This document shows, piece by piece, positions 4,346 to 11,187 of a stretch of 11,358 nucleotides of DNA. The notes beneath the pieces were generated by a model. The model was not told where the DNA came from. It worked only from the letters and a program-made list of their open reading frames with translations, and did not search any database. Position 1 is the first letter of the stretch. Each line of letters opens with the position of its first letter. This stretch comes from Clostridia bacterium (GTDB lineage: Bacteria > Bacillota_A > Clostridia > Oscillospirales > QAKW01), in the NCBI GenBank assembly GCA_017396865.1, contig JAFQKO010000107.1:1-11358 (forward strand), written 5' to 3'. The position numbers were made by a program, and so were the translations under genes.

Positions 4346-7309
4346 ATGAAGCTGATTGAAAACCCCATTCACTTTTTCAAACAGATCGATACCCTCATTC
4401 CGATCCTTACCACCCGCTGCCCTCGGAATGTCGACGGCGACGAGCCCTTTATCTGGGTGTTTCATGAGGATACGGTGCAGGAGGCGCCCTCCTGCCTTAC
4501 CCTCAGCCCGCTGCTATCCTCCGAAGCCGAATCAACGGGCAACTCCATACCGATGCGGCGGTTGGATCTCTGCCGCTTTTCCGTTGATCGGGAAGAATGG
4601 GTTGCCTTTCCGTTGGTCGGAGCTCATCCGCAGATATCCCCCTATCTGATCGGACAAGCCCCCGAGGAGGATTTCACCCTTTATCTTTGCGATATTACCG
4701 CCTCCTTCTACACAGTGATCACGCCCAAAAGCTACGTTGCCTTTCTCTTTTGGGGCTCTCAATTGGCCAAGGAGGGCGATGCAATTCTGCACAATCGGCC
4801 GCAGGACTGCCTTGCGGCAACCGAAGCTGCGATCCGCGCGCAGACCAAGGAGGGAACCGTTACGCTGCTGACCACGGCGGAGCTCACCCCGCAAACCATC
4901 AGCGTTGATTCCCTACTCGACCTCTCGGCTTTGCAGACGAAGGACTACAAGGACGCCGAAAAGGCGCTGGAGGCCGTTCGCAAGCGCTATACCAAGCTTC
5001 CGCAGGAAAAGGCGCAAAAGCTCCCGCTTTTCAACAAGCAGATCGAGCTCAAGGCGCAGCCGCAGGCCGCCTCCCTTTATCCTGTTGTTTGCGCCTTTGA
5101 AACGGTATTCTCATGCGCCAATCCCAAGGTTAAAAGCAAGATAAGCGCTATCACCAAAAAGACGCTCGAGATCTCGAAGCTGACCGACGACCGCGAACAG
5201 ATGGGGCTCGAGCTGCAGAAGCTCATGCAAATGCTATGCGAATGCTTCTCCCTTTGCGTTTCCCTTTCCGCTCCGATCTTCGAGGCCAACAGCGATCTGC
5301 CCGAGCTGAGCCTGCTCTGCGATCTGATGCTGCAAAATCAGGTGGAGCTGACCGATATCATCGACGGAGAGCTCATTGATTTCAGCCTTGCTCTTTTGTA
5401 TTTTGATCTGTTCGGCACGCTGACCGACGCAAGCTATCAGAATGATAACTCCGTCGAAAAGCGCGTGCGGGTGGAACAGTTCCGCAGGCGGGTCGAGGAG
5501 GAGACCATGACCGATTACAGCGTTGCGGGGATCCTTTCCGGCCTCTTGGTAACCGGCATTGCCACCTCCATTTACGAAGCCGTTATCGATTCCGATTCTG
5601 ATTCCGATTCCGATGGCTCGATCAGCGCAGAAGAAGCAGAGCGCTGCCGAAAAGAGTTTTTACAAACAGAAAAATCCAAACGCTTCTTCGGCGAGCTGGT
5701 GCTGATGGATATGAAGCACGCCTTTTTACTGCTGATGGCAACCATGGATCGGAATGCTAAGATCAACCAAAAGGCGCTCTTCCAATCCACCCGAGAAAAG
5801 CTGGCCGATTTTTCCGCCCTTGCGGAGCACTACAAAATCGCCGCGCGCCTTCAGGCAACGTTTCTTGCCGATCAGGAAAATTTGATTCTGCAGCCCGGCT
5901 ACAGCGAAAGCGATCTGGACAAGTTCATTGAAAAGATCGTTGCCAAATATGAGTACAGCAATCCCGACGAGGTCACCTGCTCAGATGCCGCGCAGGAGCT
6001 GCTTCTGCTCTTCCCCTACGATGCAAGCTTCTACGTTCCCTACCTGCAGTACGGCGGAGAAGCCACCGAGGAGCTGCATCGCTTTGCCTGCGGGCATCTG
6101 GTGGAGCTGGCGGAGGTTATCCGCAGCGTTGAAAAGCGCAAGCAGGAAAACGAGATGAAGCGCACCCTGCAGGAGCAGCAAATGCGGCAGGAGGAGGAGC
6201 GGCAAAAGCGCAGGCAAGAGGAAGAGGATCGAAAGAAGAAGCTGGAAGCGGAGCGGCTGCAGCGCCAAAAGGAAGAGGCGGAGCAGCGCGCAAAGAAGCA
6301 GATGCATGAAGAAAAAATCCGCATCGTCGAGGAGAAAAAGCGCAAGGAGGAGCAGGATGCTGCCCGCAAGCTGGAGGCGCTCAAAGCGCTGCCCGAGCGC
6401 TACCGCGAGATTGCCCCGCTGCACGCGGATCTCTTCTATGCGCTGATGGAAAACCCGCTCTACATCGACGATCCCGAGCTCGACTACACCGAGCCCGCCA
6501 TGCTCACCGACAAGGTTTTGCGCTTTATTGACAAAAACTACGACCTCTCTGCCTCCCGCTTCTATACCACGGCATCGATGCATTATCAGCGCAGGTACGT
6601 CAATATGACGCACGCCTACGGCGCAGAGATCTTCAACACAGAGCCGATCCTTTTCTACTGCGACGATACCGTTTTCGGCGGCGGAAAGGAAGGCTTTATG
6701 CTCACCACCCACCATTTTTGCTATAAGAACATCGGCGAGAGCGGATTTCTGATCCCGCTGGATCACATCAAATCCATCTCCCTCACCTCCGACGGCAAGC
6801 GCATCAACATCAACGGCACCCGTTCGGTGACCTATACCATGGGGTGTGTGTCGGTACGCAACGTGTGCAACCTTCTGAATTTCGCCGTTTGCAACCTGCT
6901 GTATCTGACGCATAACTGCACCGTCCCGCCCTATTCCTTCATGCAGACCCCTCATTTCGAGCCGACTCCGCCAACCCCGACACCGCCGTCGGACATTCCG
7001 CCGATGCAGGTGCCGCAGCCCACGTACGGCACACCGCCCGCAGGCTATCCGCCGATGCAAGCACCCTACGGCGCGCCCCCTCCCCCCTATTATGCGCCGC
7101 CCGCGCCAACGCCCTCCTATCCGCAGCAAGCGGAAGGCTGGACCTGCCAATGCGGTGCAACCAACACCAACCAAAATGCCTTTTGTATGATGTGCGGGGC
7201 GCCGCATAATCCTCCGCAGCCGCAAAGCTGGAAATGCCCCGATTGCGGCCGCGAGAACGATGCCAACGGAAACTTCTGCGGCAGCTGCGGTCGACGCAAG
7301 CCGTATTAA
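4346..7309 (+). CDS. Large multidomain protein with coiled coil and two C-terminal zinc ribbons, function unknown
   Basis: I do not recognise this 987-residue protein. Residues 1 to about 260 look globular alpha/beta; about 260-390 are mainly helical. A hydrophobic helix (about 392-414) runs into SDSDSDSDGS, where Asp419, Asp421, Asp423, Gly424, Ile426 and Glu430 form a canonical EF-hand-type loop. A highly charged Glu/Arg/Lys/Gln coiled coil spans about 590-680. A beta-rich segment at about 767-855 (FGGGKEGFMLTTHHFCYKN, then IPLDHIKSISL) resembles bacterial PH-like domains. A Pro-rich linker (about 864-930) leads to two zinc ribbons: Cys934/936/947/950 and Cys964/967/978/981. There is no signal peptide, so it is probably cytosolic or membrane-associated. 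CGGAGA precedes the ATG. It has its own promoter and terminator, so it is monocistronic. Zinc-ribbon tails of this kind often serve in binding rather than catalysis; no enzyme motif was seen. Confidence 0.88.
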   Translation: MKLIENPIHFFKQIDTLIPILTTRCPRNVDGDEPFIWVFHEDTVQEAPSCLTLSPLLSSEAESTGNSIPMRRLDLCRFSVDREEWVAFPLVGAHPQISPYLIGQAPEEDFTLYLCDITASFYTVITPKSYVAFLFWGSQLAKEGDAILHNRPQDCLAATEAAIRAQTKEGTVTLLTTAELTPQTISVDSLLDLSALQTKDYKDAEKALEAVRKRYTKLPQEKAQKLPLFNKQIELKAQPQAASLYPVVCAFETVFSCANPKVKSKISAITKKTLEISKLTDDREQMGLELQKLMQMLCECFSLCVSLSAPIFEANSDLPELSLLCDLMLQNQVELTDIIDGELIDFSLALLYFDLFGTLTDASYQNDNSVEKRVRVEQFRRRVEEETMTDYSVAGILSGLLVTGIATSIYEAVIDSDSDSDSDGSISAEEAERCRKEFLQTEKSKRFFGELVLMDMKHAFLLLMATMDRNAKINQKALFQSTREKLADFSALAEHYKIAARLQATFLADQENLILQPGYSESDLDKFIEKIVAKYEYSNPDEVTCSDAAQELLLLFPYDASFYVPYLQYGGEATEELHRFACGHLVELAEVIRSVEKRKQENEMKRTLQEQQMRQEEERQKRRQEEEDRKKKLEAERLQRQKEEAEQRAKKQMHEEKIRIVEEKKRKEEQDAARKLEALKALPERYREIAPLHADLFYALMENPLYIDDPELDYTEPAMLTDKVLRFIDKNYDLSASRFYTTASMHYQRRYVNMTHAYGAEIFNTEPILFYCDDTVFGGGKEGFMLTTHHFCYKNIGESGFLIPLDHIKSISLTSDGKRININGTRSVTYTMGCVSVRNVCNLLNFAVCNLLYLTHNCTVPPYSFMQTPHFEPTPPTPTPPSDIPPMQVPQPTYGTPPAGYPPMQAPYGAPPPPYYAPPAPTPSYPQQAEGWTCQCGATNTNQNAFCMMCGAPHNPPQPQSWKCPDCGRENDANGNFCGSCGRRKPY
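5588..5614 (+). repeat. Hexamer repeat GATTCY encoding Asp-Ser repeats
   Basis: Four copies of GATTCC/GATTCT plus a final GAT encode D-S-D-S-D-S-D-S-D at residues 415-423 of the large protein. The unit is six bases, so slippage would add or remove a Ser-Asp pair without changing frame. The last part of the repeat supplies the first acidic ligands of the EF-hand-like loop. Confidence 0.85.
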
Positions 7310-7377
7310 TCAAAGCTCATCCGCTCAGGTTGACGAAAAATAGGGAATCCCTATCGAGAGCGTCCCTGTGAAAGACC

Positions 7378-7417
7378 GCAAGGAGAAAGAACAACGTCTT
7401 CTTTCTCCTTGCTTTTT
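7378..7417 (+). terminator. Intrinsic terminator after the large gene
   Basis: A perfect 14-bp stem (7378-7391 with 7399-7412) and a 7-base loop CAACGTC are followed by TTTTT at 7413-7417. The tract follows on the plus strand only. A smaller hairpin ATAGGG-AAT-CCCTAT (7340-7354) lies upstream, between the stop codon and the terminator; its role is unclear. Confidence 0.92.
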
Positions 7418-7472
7418 ATAAACAACTGCATTTTTAATTTCAGCAGGACATCCATCTGTCTTTGCGAAAAAG

Positions 7473-7478
7473 TATAAT
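7473..7478 (+). promoter_or_regulatory. Probable -10 element of the WYL regulator gene
   Basis: A consensus TATAAT sits 18 bp before the ATG at 7496. No acceptable -35 is seen at 16-18 bp upstream. If used, the start point would lie near 7485, which favours the ATG at 7496 over the GTG at 7487. Confidence 0.4.
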
Positions 7479-7495
7479 GTTGATAGGTGATCGAT

Positions 7496-8467
7496 ATGAA
7501 CAACACAAAACAACAACGGGTTCTTGAAATCTTCTTTCGAGGTATGCGCGGAGAAGACATCTCTGTTCGAGCCCTCGCCAATGAATACGGCGTTTCAACC
7601 AAAAGCATTACCCGAAGCATCAATGAGCTGAAGGCCTTTCTCGCCGACCACAAGGAGCTTGTCGGCGACACCAAGCTGATCTATTCCTATGCCGATAGGT
7701 GCTACCGTCTTTATATGGACGAGCTGCTGAACAGCAAAGAATTATTTGCCATCACCGAGGTTTTGATCGGTGCCCGCGCGTTTTCACGGGAGGAGCTTTT
7801 GGTGCTGGTCAATAAATTCAAGCATTTTACCATCGGTGACGATAAGCAAAAACTGACAGAGCTGATCCGAAAAGAGCTTTATCACTATTCCGAAGTCAAG
7901 CACGATTGCGAGAGCGTGCAGGACAGATTATGGCAGCTCATTAACTGTATCACAGAGAAAAAGACCATCACCGTTGAATACTATCGCATGGATCGAAAGT
8001 GGATAACACGCAAGCTATATCCGTTATCGGTACTGTTCAATGATTACTATTTTTATTTGATCGCCTTCTGTATCGATGGAGCAAGCGACGAGCCCCGCTA
8101 TTTCCGCATCGACCGTATCAAAGAGATCACCGTTCATCGAAAAAATGCTTCTGCCGTTGCAATGGCCGACTTTGATGAGGGGTTGCTCCGAAAAAGAAGC
8201 CTTTTTATGTGGCCCGGAACGCTGCGTACGGTTCGGTTTGAGTTTAACGGGCCTTCCGTTCAAGCGGTGCTTGACAAGTTACCTACGGCCAAAATCCTCA
8301 AGCGCATGGACGGAGGAAAATATCTCATCGAGGCGGAAACCTACGGCGACGGCATCAAGATGTGGCTTTTAGGTCAGGGGGCTTGGGTCAAGGTGGTCTC
8401 CCCCGTCGATTTTGTTGCCGAGCTTCGCGACGAAATCAACAAGATGCATGATTATTATAATTTATAG
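7496..8467 (+). CDS. WYL-domain transcription regulator
   Basis: This is a 323-residue regulator with the normal three-part layout. An N-terminal winged HTH spans about residues 7-70 (ISVRALANEYGVSTKSITRS, then INELKAFL). A WYL domain spans about 155-215 (TVEYYRMDRKWITRKLYPLS, then YYFYLIAF with FYL in place of WYL, and RYFRIDRIKEI). A WCX C-terminal domain spans about 242-320. WYL domains sense ligands, often nucleic acids or nucleotides, and act as repressors or activators. The ATG at 7496 is preferred to the in-frame GTG at 7487 because AGGTGA (7485-7490) is 5 bp before it and overlaps the GTG. No target operon is clear: the neighbours are the large zinc-ribbon gene upstream and the Mor-like operon downstream. 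Confidence 0.92.
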   Translation: MNNTKQQRVLEIFFRGMRGEDISVRALANEYGVSTKSITRSINELKAFLADHKELVGDTKLIYSYADRCYRLYMDELLNSKELFAITEVLIGARAFSREELLVLVNKFKHFTIGDDKQKLTELIRKELYHYSEVKHDCESVQDRLWQLINCITEKKTITVEYYRMDRKWITRKLYPLSVLFNDYYFYLIAFCIDGASDEPRYFRIDRIKEITVHRKNASAVAMADFDEGLLRKRSLFMWPGTLRTVRFEFNGPSVQAVLDKLPTAKILKRMDGGKYLIEAETYGDGIKMWLLGQGAWVKVVSPVDFVAELRDEINKMHDYYNL

Positions 8468-8484
8468 GCGGCATCCGCCTGTTT
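8466..8484 (+). terminator. Weak hairpin after the WYL gene
   Basis: AGGCGG (8466-8471) and CCGCCT (8475-8480) form a 6-bp stem with a CAT loop directly at the stop codon. It is followed only by GTTTA rather than a real T-tract, so termination here would be weak. Confidence 0.35.
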
Positions 8485-8534
8485 ACCTGTTGATTCGGGA
8501 ATTTCACAAGGAACTATTCGGGGAAGTGCGGCTC

Positions 8535-8563
8535 TACACAATTCTGATAAAATAGACTATAAT
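8535..8563 (+). promoter_or_regulatory. Promoter of the Mor-like operon
   Basis: A consensus -10 TATAAT (8558-8563) stands 17 bp after TACACA (8535-8540), which matches the -35 consensus at four of six positions. The start point would be near 8570. Confidence 0.55.
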
Positions 8564-8600
8564 TTGGAAAGAAGTGTCGAAAATGAGAGGTGAATTACGA

Positions 8601-8876
8601 GTGCCGATGGATCCCAAATCGATTAAAGGGGAGTATCTGAACTCCGCATATAGCGAGCTTGCGAATCTGATTGGAATTGATGCGGTATTGAAAATTCATT
8701 CTACGTACCGAGGGCAGCAGGTCTTCTTCCCCGTAGATTTGTTCAGCAGAGAATTCATAAGAACGCAAATCATCAACGAATACAACGGCTACAACGTAAA
8801 GCACCTTGCCCTAAAATACGGCTACACCGAAAAATGGATCAAGAAAATTCTCAAAGAGAATAAAAACGTTAAATAA
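8601..8876 (+). CDS. Mor-like helix-turn-helix DNA-binding protein
   Basis: This protein of 91 residues resembles the Mor (middle operon regulator) family first known from phage Mu and widespread in Firmicutes chromosomes. The N-terminal dimerisation part contains ELANLIGIDAVLKIHSTYRG followed by QQVFFP. The C-terminal HTH is FIRTQIINEYNGYNVKHLAL followed by KYGYTEKWIKKIL (about residues 52-84), with the family's EYNG-N---LA-KY----E-W pattern. The start is uncertain. GTG at 8601 has AGGTGA (8588-8593) 7 bp upstream and is chosen; in-frame ATGs at 8583 and 8607 are alternatives. It leads two tiny genes that follow closely and may be an activator of them or of unlinked genes. Confidence 0.82.
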   Translation: MPMDPKSIKGEYLNSAYSELANLIGIDAVLKIHSTYRGQQVFFPVDLFSREFIRTQIINEYNGYNVKHLALKYGYTEKWIKKILKENKNVK

Positions 8877-8895
8877 TAAGGAGCGAGACAATCAA

Positions 8896-9066
8896 ATGTT
8901 GATGAAGTTAATGGGGTATTTACTGGTTGTTGCTGTCGTTTGTGCCATTATAGGCGGAATGACCGACATTGCTACTTTCAGCACCTTGGGTACCGGTGCA
9001 TTCTGCGGAGCAGGCGTTGTATTTCTTGTTTGGTCATTTTGCAAGATATTTTTTAAAGATGAATAA
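8896..9066 (+). CDS. 56-residue two-helix membrane protein
   Basis: This short reading frame runs from ATG 8896 to TAA 9064-9066. The protein has two hydrophobic segments, about residues 5-22 (LMGYLLVVAVVCAIIGG) and 33-52 (GTGAFCGAGVVFLVWSFCKI), joined by a short TDIATFST turn and ending in KDE. AAGGAG at 8878-8883 is 12 bp upstream, a rather long gap, directly after the Mor gene stop. Its stop codon abuts the ribosome site of the next gene, so it is the middle gene of a three-gene operon. I do not recognise the family. Small toxins, holin-like or regulatory membrane peptides can look like this, but nothing points to one. Confidence 0.62.
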   Translation: MLMKLMGYLLVVAVVCAIIGGMTDIATFSTLGTGAFCGAGVVFLVWSFCKIFFKDE

Positions 9067-9079
9067 AAGGAGATAAACC

Positions 9080-9256
9080 GTGTCCATATTTTTTAAAAAT
9101 GATAATTGGGTTGAATTCAGATGCTCCCATTGCGGCGCACTGTCAAGAAGACACGAGGGAACCGGAAAACCGTCCCCCGGCAACTGTCCGCGCAGGAATA
9201 AGCTCTCCAACGGACAACCGCGTCCCCATATTTGGGTGGTTAACAGAAGATATTAA
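9080..9256 (+). CDS. 58-residue Cys/His-rich small protein, possible zinc knuckle
   Basis: This short frame runs from GTG 9080 to TAA 9254-9256. AAAGGAG at 9066-9072 lies 7 bp upstream, a strong ribosome site. The protein carries Cys15-x2-Cys18 (FRCSHCGALS), then GTGKPSPGNCPRRN with Cys36, and RPHIW with His50. This set could bind one zinc ion in a CCCH arrangement. It is last in the operon after the Mor-like and two-helix proteins, 13 bp from the preceding stop, and is followed by a strong terminator. The function is unknown. Small Cys-pair proteins of this type occur in accessory and phage-derived gene clusters, but I cannot name the family. Confidence 0.68.
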   Translation: MSIFFKNDNWVEFRCSHCGALSRRHEGTGKPSPGNCPRRNKLSNGQPRPHIWVVNRRY

Positions 9257-9259
9257 TTC

Positions 9260-9296
9260 AAAACAGCAGATGGGCTTTCGGCCCATCTGCTGTTTT
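9260..9296. terminator. Bidirectional intrinsic terminator between the Mor-like operon and the catalase remnant
   Basis: A perfect inverted repeat has 16-bp arms (9260-9275 and 9281-9296) and a TTTCG loop. It has four A at the left end and four T at the right. It ends the plus-strand operon and would end the original minus-strand cotJC gene, whose stop is at 9299-9301. Confidence 0.93.
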
Positions 9297-9298
9297 CC

Positions 9299-9580
9299 TT
9301 ATTTGTCAAAGGCGGGGTTGATGCGGTAATAGTTGTTGCTGTCGAGATGACGCCGCACCTGCCCGAGCGCTTCACCGAAGCGCTGGAAGTGGACGATCTC
9401 CCGCTCCCGCAGGAACTTAATGGGATCGCGCACGTCGGGGTCGCGGATGAGGCGCAGCAGGTTATCATAGGTGGTGCGTGCCTTTTGCTCTGCTGCAATT
9501 GTGTAAGAACGACAGGTCCCAAAAAACCAGTATTTATGCGGGTTTTCAGGATCGGCATTTTTGGGTAGCTGCAATCTCAT
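9299..9580 (-). pseudogene. cotJC: 3' remnant of a CotJC-like manganese catalase gene, cut by an integrated element
   Basis: The frame reads 93 residues, but only residues 29-93 (nt 9496-9299) match the manganese catalase/CotJC spore-coat family, as in AAEQKARTTYDNLLRL, DPIKFLREREIVHFQRFGEA and the C-terminal NPAFDK. These are about the last third of a protein of roughly 200 residues. Two metal ligands survive, Glu31 and His64, 33 residues apart as Glu148 and His181 are in the Lactobacillus plantarum enzyme. The other ligands and the N-terminal bundle are missing. Residues 1-28 look like read-through of element-end DNA, and the ATG at 9580 has no ribosome site. The natural terminator is intact. 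The 5' part should lie on the far side of the element, beyond 11358. Confidence 0.85.
9523..9546. repeat. Imperfect palindrome at the element end
   Basis: A 24-bp dyad has outer arms AAAACC and GGTTTT and further matches inward, with two mismatched pairs and an AT-rich centre. It lies between the recombinase stop and the catalase homology. It may be part of the recombinase binding site or a short terminator for the recombinase gene. Confidence 0.4.
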
Positions 9581-9592
9581 AAGTGCAACATA

Positions 9593-11185
9593 TCAAAAAT
9601 TCCAGTGAATTTCGATGGGTACATCGGTGGTGCCTTTGATCCTTTTTCCTACGGAAATGTAGTCAATCAGAATCTCAACCATCTCACGATTCAGGTGCTC
9701 AAGATTAGTATAACGCTCAATGATTTCTTTTCGATTGTCACCGACTTCAAGCTTTACATCTAGTTCCTCAACCTGTCTGCGGCAGTCTGCAATCAGGCGT
9801 TCCAAACGGTCACGATCATCAACAAAGTCTTTCGACATTACAGAGTAATCAGATGCACTGATCAGTCCCTTGACCTTATCCATATACAGTTCTCGAATAC
9901 CCTTGGACAGTTCCGCAACACGCTTTTCATAGGTGGCAATATTTTTAAGGATACTGTCTTTCTGCGCTTGCAGATCATTACAAAACTCAATCTTTCTCTC
10001 CAAATCGTCCTTGTTCAGATACTCCTCGGAAAGGCGGTTCAGCTCGTCAATGACCATCTGCTCCAATTTATCAACCGAGATAAAGGAGCCGATGCAGGCA
10101 TCCTTCGCCACGTGACGGTTGGAGCACTGCAGATAATGCTTGCCCCGATTTTTAGAGGAGCGCATCACATATCCGCAGTTGGCACAGCGAGCCTTCCTTG
10201 CAAACAGACCGATAGTGCCAACATCAAAAGGCTTTGCCCGTTCCTTTATCATCTTTTGCACCCTGTCCCAAAGCTCCCGGTCAATGATGGGTTCGTGAGT
10301 ACCTTCAACGATGTACCACTGGCTTTTGGGGCGGGGCTTGTTCTGCTTGGTCTTGTAGGAAATACTGCCGTACTTGCCCTGAACCATATTGCCGATGTAT
10401 ATCTCGTTGACCAGCATATCGGAAATTGCAAAGTACTTCCACAGAGTGCTGTTCTTGGCGGTAGGCTGTTTGTAGCGCAGACCTTTCAGTCGCTTGTATT
10501 CGGTTGGATTTGGGATGCCCCTGTCATTGAGCATACGGGCGATCGCAGTCTTGCCATACCCCTGCGAAAAGAGAGTGAACACCTCACGAACCACAGCGGC
10601 GGCTTCCTCGTCGATGATCAGATGCCCCTTTTGATCGGGGTCTTTTTTGTACCCGTAAAGGGCAAAAGCACCGATATGGAATCCGTTTTCCCGTCTGTTT
10701 TTCAGAACGCTACGGATGTTGTCGGACATATCCTCCAAGTACCACTCGTTTACAAGTCCGTTGATCTGTCGGGACTTCTTATTTCCCTTGTTGTCGGTGT
10801 CGGCATTGTCCACGATGCTGACAAAGCGAATACCCCAAATGGGGAATAAACCGTGGATGTACTTTTCCACCAGCTCCAGCTCACGAGTGAAACGGGATTG
10901 TGTCTTGCAGAGGATAATATCAAATTTTCTCGCTTCGGCGTCCTGCAGCAGACGGTTAAACTCCGGTCGGCGTCTGTCCGCACCGGCGTAGTCATCGTCG
11001 CTGTAAATGCAGTAGATTTCCCACCCCTGTTCAAGAGAGTATTGTACCAGCATTGCCTTTTGGTTCTGAATGCTGCCCGAGTCGTCGGTTTCAACCTGCT
11101 TGTTTCTATCTTCTTCGGATAAGCGGCAATAGACAGCGGCTTTCGGCTTTCTGTCTTCTTTTGAGAAGGAAGAAACGGTTTCCAT
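9593..11185 (-). CDS. Large serine site-specific recombinase (TndX/TnpX-like)
   Basis: This 530-residue recombinase integrates and excises its element by serine chemistry. The N-terminal resolvase domain (about 15-165) has the AVYCRLSEED motif with catalytic Ser23, and SRFTRE with conserved arginines at 98 and 101. The recombinase domain (about 175-320) includes GYKKDPDQKGHLIIDEEAA, VVREVF and AIARMLNDRGIPNP. A zinc ribbon follows with Cys334, Cys337, Cys354 and Cys364, then a coiled coil at about 392-480 and the usual VPIEIHWNF ending. The same frame continues upstream to an ATG at 11278, but that stretch overlaps another gene. The ATG at 11185 is chosen because it lies 2 bp after that gene's stop, suggesting coupling, and starts just before the catalytic domain. 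No frameshift is seen, so it looks functional. Confidence 0.94.
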   Translation of the reverse strand: METVSSFSKEDRKPKAAVYCRLSEEDRNKQVETDDSGSIQNQKAMLVQYSLEQGWEIYCIYSDDDYAGADRRRPEFNRLLQDAEARKFDIILCKTQSRFTRELELVEKYIHGLFPIWGIRFVSIVDNADTDNKGNKKSRQINGLVNEWYLEDMSDNIRSVLKNRRENGFHIGAFALYGYKKDPDQKGHLIIDEEAAAVVREVFTLFSQGYGKTAIARMLNDRGIPNPTEYKRLKGLRYKQPTAKNSTLWKYFAISDMLVNEIYIGNMVQGKYGSISYKTKQNKPRPKSQWYIVEGTHEPIIDRELWDRVQKMIKERAKPFDVGTIGLFARKARCANCGYVMRSSKNRGKHYLQCSNRHVAKDACIGSFISVDKLEQMVIDELNRLSEEYLNKDDLERKIEFCNDLQAQKDSILKNIATYEKRVAELSKGIRELYMDKVKGLISASDYSVMSKDFVDDRDRLERLIADCRRQVEELDVKLEVGDNRKEIIERYTNLEHLNREMVEILIDYISVGKRIKGTTDVPIEIHWNF

Positions 11186-11187
11186 GC

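Noticed and set aside
5981..7225. A 414-residue open frame on the minus strand
   Set aside because: It is fully antisense to the large gene, reads as low-complexity Arg/Leu-rich sequence opposite the coiled coil and Pro-rich linker, and has no ribosome site or recognisable domain.
7487..7495. GTG at 7487 as the WYL gene start
   Set aside because: It overlaps the AGGTGA ribosome site of the ATG at 7496 and would lie almost at the predicted transcription start.
7310..7495. Possible small RNA between the large gene and the WYL gene
   Set aside because: The two hairpins are explained by a terminator and a small upstream stem; no separate promoter for an RNA was seen.
9968..10849. A 293-residue open frame on the plus strand
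   Set aside because: It is antisense to the recombinase gene, whose domains are continuous and convincing; the protein shows no family features.
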